Part shown: positions 18,275-27,873 of the stretch, one piece after another
Position numbering within the stretch: the first letter of the stretch is position 1
Layout: every line of letters starts with the position of its first letter
The notes under the pieces: generated by a model
Database searches by the model: none
Seen by the model: only the letters and a program-made list of their open reading frames with translations
What the model was told of the DNA's origin: nothing
DNA from: CAZSSM01 sp964609385
Lineage (GTDB): Bacteria > Planctomycetota > Planctomycetia > Isosphaerales > Isosphaeraceae
Direction: 5' to 3'
Assembly (NCBI GenBank): GCA_964609385.1
Contig: CAZSSM010000031.1
Span: forward strand, 6,742-70,741
Length of the DNA stretch: 64,000 bases
Made by a program: the position numbers and the translations under genes

Positions 18275-19393
18275 TCAGCGAAGGGGGGACGGAGCTTCGA
18301 AGCGCTGACGAACCGCAGCAATCATTCCCAAGGGCACGACCCGCTCGCCGCAACGAGCGGGCAGGATCTCGACATGGTCACGGAAGGGGGCGAAGACGTG
18401 TTCGCTCAACGATTGTTTGAGCGGATCGAACCAGAGCGGTTCGGGTAAAAGAGCGACGCCTCCGCCGACGATGAGCCGCTGGGGGGCCAGCAATGTGACG
18501 ACCTGGGCCAGGCCGATCCCGAGCGTCCGAGCGCCCGTTCGAAGGATCGCGGCCGCTTCATCGTCGCCATCGAGAGCCGCCGCACCCAGTTCGCGAGCGG
18601 AGACCTTCATGGGATCGCCGTCGACTCGGGAGAGCAAGAGATCGCTTTTTATAGCGAGTTGAGAGGATGCCTCGCGACGTCGGTGTGCCAGGCTCCGCCC
18701 TCGGAGGTCCAGGGCCCAGCCCGAGGCGAGCGACTCGAGCGTGACCAGGCGCCCTGAGTCGTCAGCGATCCGGAGGTGGCCGACCTCCAAGGCGCCCCGG
18801 CCAGCGCCCCGGTAGATCGCGCCGTCGAGCACGAGGCCGCCGCCGATTCCGCTGCCGACGGTCACATAAACGACCGGATCGGCCTCGAGGCCGGCCCCGA
18901 AACATGCTTCGCCCAGCGCGGCGGCGTCGGCGTCGTTCTCCAGGACGACCAGCCGATCGATCAGGGCCGTCCGCGCCCAGCCCTCGATATCGATGTCGTC
19001 CCAACCGGTGATCTGGTGCGAGCAGACGACCCGACCTCGGGAGCGGTCGACCGGTCCGCCGAAGCCGATCCCGATCGCGATGAGCCGCTCAGGGTCCCAA
19101 CGCGGGCCGTGGCCGGAGATCGATCGGCCGTCGTCGACACCTCGGCGATCGCGGATCTCGGCCCAGAGCGTCTCAATGGCTCGACGGATACCGAGGGCCC
19201 CTTGAGCCGGATCGACCTGGGTCCGTCCCTGATCGAAGAACGTCCCGTGTAAATCGGCCACGACCACCTGAAGCTTGGTGCCGCCGATCTCGACGACCAG
19301 GCAGGTGGGCTGTTCCAATGAGGACGCCCCGACCGAGGACTCCTGTGACGAACCCCCAACGAATTCCGAGGACTGCGCCCGCGCCATGGACAT
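18275..19393 (-). CDS. ROK-family sugar kinase (glucokinase-like) without the zinc-finger cysteines
   Basis: 372 residues. The ATP-binding motif is VVEIGGTKLQVVVAD, and the catalytic Asp is in VVLENDADAAALGEACFG. YVTVGSGIGGGLVLDGAIYR and GALEVGHLRI are ROK signatures. ROK proteins normally follow the GH motif with a CxCGxxGCxE zinc site; here the segment reads GHLRIADDSGRLVTLESLAS, keeping the Glu but no cysteine. It probably phosphorylates glucose or another hexose; a repressor role is unlikely because there is no N-terminal wHTH. The first 25 residues are an extra Ser-rich leader. AGGAG lies 8 bases before the ATG at 19393. The start overlaps the divergent gene by 8 bases. Confidence 0.85.
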   Translation of the reverse strand: MSMARAQSSEFVGGSSQESSVGASSLEQPTCLVVEIGGTKLQVVVADLHGTFFDQGRTQVDPAQGALGIRRAIETLWAEIRDRRGVDDGRSISGHGPRWDPERLIAIGIGFGGPVDRSRGRVVCSHQITGWDDIDIEGWARTALIDRLVVLENDADAAALGEACFGAGLEADPVVYVTVGSGIGGGLVLDGAIYRGAGRGALEVGHLRIADDSGRLVTLESLASGWALDLRGRSLAHRRREASSQLAIKSDLLLSRVDGDPMKVSARELGAAALDGDDEAAAILRTGARTLGIGLAQVVTLLAPQRLIVGGGVALLPEPLWFDPLKQSLSEHVFAPFRDHVEILPARCGERVVPLGMIAAVRQRFEAPSPLR

Positions 19394-21722
19394 CAGGGAT
19401 CTCCTGGACTTGCTGACCGCCGTGTCGATCACCGGCCTGTTTCATGGTGCCTTGGCCTGGGGAGCCTGGCAATTGGCCCGACGGGTCCGGCCCGACGCCG
19501 ACGCCTGGACGGTCGGCTTGGCCGCGCTGACGCTAGCCTGGACGTTCGTGACCGTCGGCCTGCAAGGCCTGGGCAGCCTCGGCCTGATCGGTCGGGGACC
19601 CTTGGCCGTCGCCGTCGGGCTCTGGGTCGCGATCGGCCTGGCGTGTCGATTCCTTCCCGTACGAGGAGATACATCCGGATCTGGAGAAACGAGTCGGTCC
19701 AAGCCGGACGATCCCATCGACTGGTCATCGAGGATCGCGTGGGCATTGACGGCCTGGGTGGGCCTGAGTTTGACCGCCGAGCGGCTGATCTTCTGGGTCC
19801 TGGTCAGCAGCGACGGGCCAATCTATCACCTCCCGTTCAGCCTCCGTTGGTGGCAGGACGGTCGATTAAGTTACGTGCCGGCGCCCTTCGGCGAGACGGC
19901 GGCGACCTACTTCCCGGCCAACGGCAACCTCTGGTTCACCTGGCTGATCACCTGCTGGGACGGCGACCGGCTAGCCCGGATCGGCCAGATGCCGTTCTGG
20001 GTCGTGACCGGCCTGGCAATTTACGCCTCGGCGCGTCGGCTCCAGGTCGGCCGGAGCGCCTCGATCCTAGCCAGTTGCCTGTTCCTGACGATGACTCCGT
20101 TGCTCGCCTTCTCGGTGCAGCCCAACGTCGACACGATCTTCGTGGCCGGCTACGCCCTGGGGATTTTCTTCTTGATCCGTGGTTTCCAAGTCGACGGGAA
20201 GGTGGCCGACCTGAACCTGGCGGGCCTCGGACTCGGACTCGCCCTGGGGACCAAGGCGCCGGCCCTGATCTTCGTCGGCGCGACGATGCTCGGCGTCGGG
20301 GCTTTGTTGCTGACCGGAAGGCGTCGATTCGGGAACGGAGGAACTTGGATCCGGCTGGCGGCCCTGGGAGTCGGGACGCTCATGCCATCGGGGTTCTGGT
20401 GGGTCCGCAACGCTTGGGAGACCGGCAACCCGCTCTATCCGTTGCACTTGGAGGTCTTCGGGCAGGTCCTCCTGAGCGGCTGGTACGACCGCGAGGCGAT
20501 GGCCTTCAGCAAATATTACCTGCCAATTACCGATGTCGGATCGGCGATCGATATCGTGCTCTCGGTCGTCGACGCTCGATTGATGCCGCTCTGGATCGTC
20601 GGCTTGATCGGGGTGGCCTGGAGCGCGTTGCGAACGGGCAGTGGTGGTACGGAGTCCGATCGGGCTCGAACGCGCGGCCTGGCGATCCTCGGCGGTTGGG
20701 CGTTTGTGCAACTGGTCCTCTACTGGCTGGCGATCCCGTACCGGACCCAGCAACGGTTTCTGTTTCACGCCTTGGTGCTGGGGGCGCTGCCCGTGGCCGC
20801 CCTGCTGGATCGCGCCGGCTGGCTCCGATGGACGTCGACGGTCTTATTGGCGATCCACCTCGTGACATGGCACGGCTGGCCGTTGGCTGCTCGGGGGGTC
20901 AGCGAGCCGATCCCTTGGGACTTCTCCCGATTCGTACCAAGCAACACGCCGGCGGTCTTCCCGGTCATCGACCTCGTCCAATCCCACCTTGAGAATGGGC
21001 AGACCGCGCGACTGCTCGCCCTGGTCGTCTCCGGCGTGTCGGCGACCGCAGGCGCGTTGTTGATTGGTCGAGGCCGGGGGCAAAGCGGGGGCGCGGGGTC
21101 AGACCGAGATCGAACGTCCTGGATCGCTGTGGTCGGTTGGAGCCTCGGGGTCGTCTCGTCGTTGGGGGGCACGAGCCTGCTCTATTGGCCATGGTCCTGG
21201 GAGATCGACCGGCGAGTCCTGCATTACGACCCTGGTTTCGACCAGGACTACCACGGGGTCTGGCTCCAGTTGGAGCGGGCCACGGCCCAGGATCCGGACG
21301 GGTCGACGATCGCCTATGCCGGAACCAACCTGCCGTATTTCCTGATGGGCTCGGACGGACGGAACCGAGTCCGATACGTGAACATCGACGTCCATGGAGA
21401 CTGGTTAATGCACGATTATCATGCTGAAGCCAAGGCCAACGACGGACCGTCGACCTGGCCGACGCCACGACCGGGCTGGGACCGGGCTGCGCCGGACCTC
21501 GAGGCTTGGTTGGCCAACCTCCGACGGCTTGATGTCGACTGGCTGGTCGTCGCGCGGACCGACCCGACCGAGGGTCGGCACCTGCCTTACGACCAAAGCG
21601 GTTACCCGATCGAGTTAGCCTGGGTCCTCGCCAGGCCCGAGATCTTCCAGGCCGTCGAGCCGGACCAACGACCCGGGGCCGTTGTCCGACTCTTCCGCGT
21701 CCGCTTCGACCGGGCGCCATGA
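19386..21722 (+). CDS. Large polytopic membrane protein, GT-C (GT39/ArnT-like) glycosyltransferase candidate
   Basis: 778 residues with about 12-14 hydrophobic helices and a soluble C-terminal portion from about 610. After the third helix a periplasmic loop contains SSDGPIYHLPFSLRWWQDGR, and a later one has PANGNLWFTW. Acidic residues in the first large loop are typical of GT-C transferases, which use lipid-linked sugars. The specific donor and acceptor cannot be predicted. The open frame extends upstream to 19275, but the ATG at 19386 gives a normal membrane N-terminus. It is transcribed divergently from, and overlaps by 8 bases, the ROK kinase gene. Confidence 0.7.
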   Translation: MDIRDLLDLLTAVSITGLFHGALAWGAWQLARRVRPDADAWTVGLAALTLAWTFVTVGLQGLGSLGLIGRGPLAVAVGLWVAIGLACRFLPVRGDTSGSGETSRSKPDDPIDWSSRIAWALTAWVGLSLTAERLIFWVLVSSDGPIYHLPFSLRWWQDGRLSYVPAPFGETAATYFPANGNLWFTWLITCWDGDRLARIGQMPFWVVTGLAIYASARRLQVGRSASILASCLFLTMTPLLAFSVQPNVDTIFVAGYALGIFFLIRGFQVDGKVADLNLAGLGLGLALGTKAPALIFVGATMLGVGALLLTGRRRFGNGGTWIRLAALGVGTLMPSGFWWVRNAWETGNPLYPLHLEVFGQVLLSGWYDREAMAFSKYYLPITDVGSAIDIVLSVVDARLMPLWIVGLIGVAWSALRTGSGGTESDRARTRGLAILGGWAFVQLVLYWLAIPYRTQQRFLFHALVLGALPVAALLDRAGWLRWTSTVLLAIHLVTWHGWPLAARGVSEPIPWDFSRFVPSNTPAVFPVIDLVQSHLENGQTARLLALVVSGVSATAGALLIGRGRGQSGGAGSDRDRTSWIAVVGWSLGVVSSLGGTSLLYWPWSWEIDRRVLHYDPGFDQDYHGVWLQLERATAQDPDGSTIAYAGTNLPYFLMGSDGRNRVRYVNIDVHGDWLMHDYHAEAKANDGPSTWPTPRPGWDRAAPDLEAWLANLRRLDVDWLVVARTDPTEGRHLPYDQSGYPIELAWVLARPEIFQAVEPDQRPGAVVRLFRVRFDRAP

Positions 21723-21774
21723 CCGACTAGTCGAACCGAATCACGATCTCAGACCCAAATCGACTTATTGATCG

Positions 21775-21870
21775 ATAGGACGCACTGCAATTTAAAACAA
21801 GTGAAATATTTAATTTTTTATATTAGCATTATGATTAATTTTTAAATCCAACTGGACAAAATATGTACCT
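21775..21870. other. AT-rich island in a high-GC context
   Basis: The run contains long A/T stretches (for example TTAATTTTTTATATTAG) in otherwise GC-rich DNA, between the convergent ends of the GT-C-like gene and the split exported-protein gene. It may be a transcription-end region, a curved or protein-bound segment, or a scar of an inserted element. Confidence 0.5.
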
Positions 21871-21885
21871 TGCTTAACTAAGGAG

Positions 21886-21908
21886 GGGCTCTTTCGAAAC
21901 AGGAGCCC
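21886..21908 (-). terminator. Hairpin downstream of the split exported-protein gene
   Basis: GGGCTC and GAGCCC pair perfectly around an 11-base loop, 30 bases past the stop at 21939. It is placed where a terminator would be, but without a clear T-tract. Confidence 0.4.
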
Positions 21909-21938
21909 TGTTCGTCGCGTCGTCGGGCTTGAGGCGAG

Positions 21939-22730
21939 TCAGCGTTGGGTCCGGGCGATGGTTCGGATGACTCGAGCGACGTCCGAACGGAGACGGCGGC
22001 TTCCTGAGAAGGTGTTCTGGACGGCTTTCTCGACACGGGCGACCGCCTCTCGCTCGACCTGCGGGAACCACTGCTCGATCGCCCCGGTGATGGTGTCTCC
22101 GAGCAATCTAGGGCCGGTCTCGCCGAGGCGGCCGACCTGATCGACGGTAACATCCGAGTACTTGAAGTCAGCTCTCATCACATCCCATCCGAGCCGAGAT
22201 CCGTTATCGTGAATGTAGGCGCGCATATGCATGTATAGGTGGGCGCGAGCCCGGCCCTCCGCATCGAGTCCCCAGAGTTGAACACCCATCTTGTACTGCC
22301 GGCCCTCAGCGGCAGCACGGAAGTATCCTCGGACGTAGACCTTAAAGCGAATCTCTAGTCTGCCGGGGGCTTCCTCGATCTCATAGATACGCACGTCAAA
22401 CTCGTCACGAGCGTTTTCCAATCGAGCCCAACCACGAGACCACATGCCGTCGTTTCGCTTCCGATAGATCTTCTCGAGGCGGGAACGGATTCCTTGGGTG
22501 ACGAGCTTCGTCTCCCCCGTCCAAACCCGAGCTTGGTGCCCTCACCCGTTGCTGAAGTTGGCGGTGAGTCCCCCCAATTCTCGGGATAAGTTTGCCCTGA
22601 GGGCGCCCGAAATCGCCCCTTCCAGCTCTTGCTTGGGCGATTGCGCCTCAGTCGTCCCAGAGATGGTCACGAGGATGATGACAAGTCCAACCATCCCTCG
22701 AAAAGACCTGCCACTTGTCGATCCATTCAT
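21939..22730 (-). pseudogene. Exported hypothetical protein interrupted by an in-frame TGA
   Basis: A 263-codon frame runs from the ATG at 22730 (GAGGA 8 bases upstream) to 21939, broken only by TGA at 22542-22544. Before it lie a signal peptide (GMVGLVIILVTISGTTEAQS) and an amphipathic start. After it the same frame continues for 32 stop-free codons (GHQARVWTGETKLVTQG...) into a 168-residue part that is protein-like, with beta strands (FDVRIYEIEEAPGRLEIRF) and a C-terminal helix. Nothing else is disrupted, so this is one gene hit by a single nonsense change, or a sequencing error. An internal ATG at 22445 could give a product without a signal peptide. The family is not recognised. Confidence 0.65.
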
Positions 22731-23529
22731 GGTTACGATCCTCAGAGTTGTCGAAGATTCAGGGCGGAACGGCCCGCCCTCCATCTCAAAACCCACAAAC
22801 GTTTCTCGACCCCGCCACTCATTCGCGGATGTGTCCGCCCTCAACCGGACGTTTTTTTCCGAGTCGGTATCGTTTCTTTGAGCAGGTCGTCCTCGATGGA
22901 GCGGAGATACCCCTCAGGGTGGCGGTAACTCCAGGTCCACTCCTTGGCTCGATACTCCAGCAGCGCACGCACCCAGCGCCACGTCAGAGGCTAGCTCCAC
23001 GTCAATCGGGCCCGACGCTCGACCGCATACTGGCGGAGTTGCTGGCGGGCACCGCGGCTGGAGTTGGTGTTGGGCAACTCGGACTACCGCAACCACGCGT
23101 TGTCGGCGTGTTTGGAGTCAAGCAGGGCACAGGGTCCGTCGGAAGGAATGTGCGATAGTCCGTCCGACCAAGTTGACCCACGACCTGATGAGGGCCTCGG
23201 CCGAGCAGTCATGCCAGGGTTAATAAATTATGATCGATATCTAAGATGTGTCGGCACCAGAAAGACCTTGTGAGGATGACGCGGCCTGTAGCCAGGTCGC
23301 GTTGTGAGCTGTTAAGTTGGGGTCTGGGACCGTGGGAGGGACGAGCGGAAGACGCGGTCCTGGCGGCGATGCGGCCTCGGACTATCGATTCCATACAAAA
23401 CAAATGATCGATCGTCCCGAGTGCCCCCTCGATCCTGGCCGAATCGTCCCTTAAGGTAGTGGTGCCGTCGGGACGACGGCGAGTGGATGGACCACGGAAC
23501 ATTTCGGTAGGATGAAGGTGACGACCGAT
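22731..23529. other. Gene-poor stretch with a possible transposase scrap
   Basis: About 800 bases without a convincing gene. Around 23055-23130 (plus) the frame reads LELVLGNSDYRNHALSACLE, which recalls the second catalytic region of DDE transposases but is too short to prove. A short AT-rich patch lies at 23221-23245. The promoter of the downstream gene should be near 23400-23500. Confidence 0.3.
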
Positions 23530-25416
23530 ATGGCGACAGCACAAACAGCGCACTTACCTGAGGGGGCCGCGGAGGTCCTCGCAGCGGCCCGCTCGGTGAC
23601 CTACGCCGGCCGGGTCGAGGACCTGGTGGAATTGGCCGTGGCCAACGCCGATGAGCGAGGCTACCACGAGGTGTCCTACGAAGTGCCCGGTCGCGGCCGG
23701 GTTGTGGAGGCCCGCGCCTGCCGGGTCCGCAACGGGATCGCGGCCAACTACCTCGAGCCCTACATGCGGCGCCGCGACCCAGACTGCATGGTGATCGCCG
23801 ACGACCGACCGACCAACAAGCCGACGTATCAAAATCGCTTCGGCGTCCCCTTTGAGCCGGTTCGGGAAGAGACCTTCGCCTGGTTGAAAGACCAAGACCT
23901 GGCCTGCTTCTTCTTCGACGCGGGGATCCGAGACCGGGGCGTTCCGGCCATGGCGATCTGCCCGGCCAACGCGGGCTTCTTCGCGCTGGGGCTGGCTCTG
24001 CTGCAAGGCATCCTGCCGCTGGAAGAGATCGACGAGTCCTTCCGCCCGGGGGCCGTGATCTACATCGCCCCGCCGTTCCGACACACCCACTTCGACTGCA
24101 AGCAGGTCGTGGTGCACCGGCGCGGCGACGTCCACGAACTCTTCAGCTACAACCTCTACCCCGGCCCCTCGGCCAAGAAGGGGATCTACGGCGTCCTGAT
24201 CAACTACGGCGAGTCCCAGGGGTGGATCACCGCACACTGCTCGACCGTTCAAGTGGTCACGCCGTATGATAACGTCTGCACAATCATGCACGAAGGGGCC
24301 TCGGGCGGCGGCAAGAGCGAGATGCTCGAGCAGATGCACCGCCAGGCCGACGGCCGGCTCCGGTTGGGCACCAACACCGTCAACGGCGAGGTCCGCTCGC
24401 TGGCCATCCCGATGGGCTGCGCCCTGCACCCAGTCACCGACGACATGGCGATCTGCCACCCCGAGGATCAGCTCGCCGAGACGTCGCGGTTCCGCAAGCT
24501 CCGGCTGGTCGACGCCGAAGACGCCTGGTTCGTCCGTGTCAACCATATCACCCACTACGGCACCGACCCGGCGCTGGAGCGGATGACCATCGAGCCGGAC
24601 CACCCGCTGCTCTTCCTCAACATCGACGCGGTGCCGAGCAGCTCGGCCTTGATCTGGCAGCACATTGAGGATGAGCCGGGCAAGCCGTGCCCCAATCCCC
24701 GGGTCGTGGTCTCGCGGAAGATTGTACCGGGCGTCGTCGATGGGGCCGTTACCGTCGACATCCGCAGCTTTGGTGTCCGAACCCCTCCCTGCACCCGGGA
24801 GCGCCCGACCTACGGGATCCTCGGGCTGTTCCACATCCTGCCGCCGTCGCTGGCCTGGCTCTGGCGTTTGGCCGCCCCTCGTGGCCACGCCAACCCCTCG
24901 ATCACCGACACTGCCGGGATGACTTCCGAGGGGATCGGTTCCTACTGGCCGTTCGCGACCGGGCGGAAGGTCGACCAGGCCAACCTGATCCTCAAGCAGG
25001 TCCTGGACACCCCGGACACGCAGTTCATCCTCGTGCCCAATCAGCACATCGGATGCTGGCAGGTCGGCTTCGCTCCCCAGTGGATCACCCGCGAGTACCT
25101 GGCCCGCCGCGCCGGTGCCCCGTTCCGGCCGGAGTCGCTGGTGCCGGCCCGCTGCTCGCTGCTCGGATGGACGCCCAACACCGTCCAGGTCGAGGGCCAG
25201 CTTATCGGCCACTGGTTCCTTCAGGTCGACCATCAGCCCGAGGTCGGCCCCGAGGGCTACGACGGTGGCGCAGCGATGCTGGCCAAGTTCTTCCACGAGC
25301 AAATTCGTGGATTCCTCCACGAGGACCTCGACCCCCTGGGACGCCGGACCATCGAGTGCTGCCTGGAGGGCGGTAGCCTGCAGGATTACATCGACCTGTT
25401 CCCGGTACGTGACTGA
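23530..25416 (+). CDS. PEPCK-like P-loop protein, probable DUF4914 family
   Basis: 628 residues, no signal peptide. A kinase-type P-loop HEGASGGGKSEML sits at about 255-265, in a region (VQVVTPYDNVCTIMHEGASG) reminiscent of phosphoenolpyruvate carboxykinase/HPr-kinase folds. Other conserved-looking blocks are PPFRHTHFDCKQVVVHRRGD and AGMTSEGIGSYWPFATG. The overall length and these blocks fit DUF4914, whose activity is unknown. The ATG at 23530 is chosen because AAGGTG lies 10 bases upstream; an ATG at 23512 is possible but its purine run is too close. It is monocistronic, with a hairpin 43 bases after the stop. Confidence 0.7.
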   Translation: MATAQTAHLPEGAAEVLAAARSVTYAGRVEDLVELAVANADERGYHEVSYEVPGRGRVVEARACRVRNGIAANYLEPYMRRRDPDCMVIADDRPTNKPTYQNRFGVPFEPVREETFAWLKDQDLACFFFDAGIRDRGVPAMAICPANAGFFALGLALLQGILPLEEIDESFRPGAVIYIAPPFRHTHFDCKQVVVHRRGDVHELFSYNLYPGPSAKKGIYGVLINYGESQGWITAHCSTVQVVTPYDNVCTIMHEGASGGGKSEMLEQMHRQADGRLRLGTNTVNGEVRSLAIPMGCALHPVTDDMAICHPEDQLAETSRFRKLRLVDAEDAWFVRVNHITHYGTDPALERMTIEPDHPLLFLNIDAVPSSSALIWQHIEDEPGKPCPNPRVVVSRKIVPGVVDGAVTVDIRSFGVRTPPCTRERPTYGILGLFHILPPSLAWLWRLAAPRGHANPSITDTAGMTSEGIGSYWPFATGRKVDQANLILKQVLDTPDTQFILVPNQHIGCWQVGFAPQWITREYLARRAGAPFRPESLVPARCSLLGWTPNTVQVEGQLIGHWFLQVDHQPEVGPEGYDGGAAMLAKFFHEQIRGFLHEDLDPLGRRTIECCLEGGSLQDYIDLFPVRD

Positions 25417-25899
25417 TCCGATCCATCCGATCGGATGTTTGAGTCCCCTTCAGTCTTCCGGCGGCACGAGGTCGTGCCGCCGAGACCACCGAGCGCATGG
25501 TCAAGTCGCTCAAACCTTGATGTGAGTCGGGCCGGACGGACGTCCTTGGTCCTCGTCCAGGTCGATCGCCGACACCCTCGGCCAGTACGTCAGCATCGTA
25601 TGGCAAAGGGAGCGCCCCCTACCGAGCCCGCTCCCGGGCGAGGTCCGAGGAGCGTCTCCCTGCAAACCCAGCGGTTGGGGATCCTCTGGGCGGTTGCGTT
25701 CGCATTTTTGCGCAATCCTGCCTGGAACTGAATTATGGTATGAGGCCCTCGTTTGAGGGATTTTTTGAATAAACGCCACGGATCCTCGGCCGGCGTGCCA
25801 CTGATAACTCGGGAGGGCCGGCTGGACCCAATGGGTTGCCCGCGCCGGGCCCGAGAATACGTATCGACGGTTGGTGATGGGATTCGGGAGGCGAATCGG
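25417..25899. other. Intergenic region before the FecR-like gene
   Basis: 483 bases. It contains the terminator-like hairpin at 25459-25482. The downstream open frame extends back to 25753, but its upstream part has no protein character, so the gene is started at 25900. Confidence 0.4.
25459..25482 (+). terminator. Strong GC hairpin after the DUF4914-type gene
   Basis: An 11-bp perfect stem, CGGCGGCACGA with TCGTGCCGCCG, has only GG between the arms. It is 43 bases downstream of the stop codon. No T-tract follows. Confidence 0.55.
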
Positions 25900-27873
25900 A
25901 TGCGGTTGACATTGCGGACCCTGCTGGCCTGGCTGGACGACACCTTGCCGCCGGCCAACGTCCGGCAGATCGGCAAGCAGGTGGCCGAGAGCGAGAACGC
26001 CAAGCAGATCATCGAGCGGATCCGTCGGGTGACCCGTCAGCGCCGCCTGACGATCCCCGGCGAGGGCCAGTCGCAGGCGGTCGACCCGAACCTGGTGGCC
26101 GACTATCTCGACGACGTGCTCGATCCGGAGCAGACCGCCGAGTTCGAGAAGGCCTGTCTCCGCTCCGACGTGCAACTGGCCGAGGTGGCCAGCGCGCACC
26201 AGATCCTCAGCCTGGTCGGCCAGAAGGCAAAGGTCCCGCTGCCGGCGCGTCAGCGGATGTATGCCCTCGTCCAAGACCCGACCGGAGCATCCCACCGCGG
26301 CGGAACCCGCCACGAGGACGGGAGCAGCAAGCCCTCGGACGATCCCCAAACGCCCCAGGTGGGTCGGTTCCTCCTGCAGGCCGCGCCGGTGGCCCTGGTG
26401 GTCTTGCTGATCATCGGGTTCGGCTGGGCCGCCATCCAACTGGTCGACGAAGACGCCCCTGAGGCCCTCGCCAATGTCGAGTCCTCCGCGACGGCTGAGG
26501 ACGACAATGGGGGCGACGCAAACGACGTCCCGGCTGAGCCCGGGGCAGGCGAGACCGTCGATGATGAGGAGAACGCCACGGCCCCGGCAGGCGACCAAGC
26601 GCTCGAGACCGAATCGTCCACCGAGGACGCCAACGCCGACTCGAATGGATCGGACGGCGAATCCGAAGCCGACTCCGGCGAGGAGGTCGAGACAACGAAC
26701 CCCGATCCGCCCGGCCCGATCGACTCGACATCGAGACCGCGCGTCACCGCCCTCTTCGAAGAGGGCCAGGTCCGGGCCACCGACGGCCTCCTGTTCCGCC
26801 AAACCGACCAGGATGGCTTAACCGGCTGGGAAGCGCTTGATTCCGACGCGACGATCGGGTTCGGCGACCGCCTGGTCAGCCTGAACGCCTCGCGCGACAC
26901 GATCCAACTGGGGAACTTGCAAGTCCTCCTGATCGACGAGGTCGACCTCCGGCTGACCGACCAATCGACGCCCGACCGACTCGTACTCGCCCTGCGTTCG
27001 GGACGGATCCGCCTCTCCTCGGACGTCGACGACCTGACCATCGATCTCGACCTCGGCCCCACACGATTGCCGATGACCCTCGCACAGGGCCAAGTGGTCG
27101 GCCTCGAGATCGACCTGAGTTGGATTCCGGGGCGGATCGGGACCGATCGGCCGACCCTCGTCGTCTCGGTGCCGACCGGCTCGGTTTCACTGGGCGGCGA
27201 CTCGCCGACAACCCTGGAGGGCGAGACGGTCGGCCTGGTGGCCGCCAACGGTCGGGTCATCCCGGCGCTCGATCCAACACTGCCCGACTGGATGGTCGAT
27301 CCGGACCGCTCGGTCTTCGAGCAAGCCTTGGCCGACGGGTTCCGCGACTACTTCGGGTCGGACCGACCCCTGACGCTGCAATTGGCCCTGGCCGAGGAGG
27401 ACGAGAATCCCGACGTGGCCCGCTTGGCCGTCGCCTCGCTGGCCGCCCTGGACTATCAGAACCTGATCCTGCCGGTCCTGGAGCGGACCGATCGGCCGGA
27501 GATCCGTGAGGCGATCATCGCCGCGCTCCGTCGACAGATCGCCCGGGGTCCCGAAGGCGTCCGGGAACTCGGAGAACTGCTCGCCGGACAGGACCGAGGC
27601 GACGCCTGGCAGCAGGCGATACTGACCCTCCTAATCGGCTTCGACGCCGAGCAGGAGGCCCAGCCGAAGACCTACGCCGACCTGATCGAACTGCTGATCG
27701 GTCCCGACTTCGACCTCCGCGTCCTGGCCATCGATAATCTGATGGAATTGACCAACTCCGACGCGCTGGGCTACGACGTCAACGATCCCAACCGCGGCTA
27801 CCGCGCCTGGCGCGAGGCGCTGGAACAGGGCGATATTCCCATCACAGACGACCAGAACGCGCGCCAGAGGTGA
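25900..27873 (+). CDS. Membrane-anchored FecR/anti-sigma-like protein
   Basis: 657 residues. Two helical N-terminal blocks (MRLTLRTLLAWLDDTLPPAN and VDPNLVADYLDDVLDPEQTA) form a pattern I associate with conserved planctomycete proteins. They resemble anti-sigma N-terminal domains but lack the zinc His/Cys. One membrane helix spans about 160-181. An Asp/Glu/Thr/Ala-rich linker follows to about 275, then a FecR-like outer beta domain (LVLALRSGRIRLSSDVDDLT) and a helical HEAT-like C-terminus. The likely role is transmitting an envelope signal. GGGAGG lies 8 bases before the ATG. No sigma gene is immediately adjacent; the nearest begins 800 bases downstream. Confidence 0.7.
   Translation: MRLTLRTLLAWLDDTLPPANVRQIGKQVAESENAKQIIERIRRVTRQRRLTIPGEGQSQAVDPNLVADYLDDVLDPEQTAEFEKACLRSDVQLAEVASAHQILSLVGQKAKVPLPARQRMYALVQDPTGASHRGGTRHEDGSSKPSDDPQTPQVGRFLLQAAPVALVVLLIIGFGWAAIQLVDEDAPEALANVESSATAEDDNGGDANDVPAEPGAGETVDDEENATAPAGDQALETESSTEDANADSNGSDGESEADSGEEVETTNPDPPGPIDSTSRPRVTALFEEGQVRATDGLLFRQTDQDGLTGWEALDSDATIGFGDRLVSLNASRDTIQLGNLQVLLIDEVDLRLTDQSTPDRLVLALRSGRIRLSSDVDDLTIDLDLGPTRLPMTLAQGQVVGLEIDLSWIPGRIGTDRPTLVVSVPTGSVSLGGDSPTTLEGETVGLVAANGRVIPALDPTLPDWMVDPDRSVFEQALADGFRDYFGSDRPLTLQLALAEEDENPDVARLAVASLAALDYQNLILPVLERTDRPEIREAIIAALRRQIARGPEGVRELGELLAGQDRGDAWQQAILTLLIGFDAEQEAQPKTYADLIELLIGPDFDLRVLAIDNLMELTNSDALGYDVNDPNRGYRAWREALEQGDIPITDDQNARQR

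Noticed and set aside
23055..23140. Possible second transposase remnant (GNSDYRNHALSACLE)
   Set aside because: Too short to assign; kept only as a note in the intergenic entry.
23554..25320. 588-codon minus-strand frame opposite the DUF4914-type gene
   Set aside because: Shadow of the plus-strand gene; no recognisable motif or good start site.
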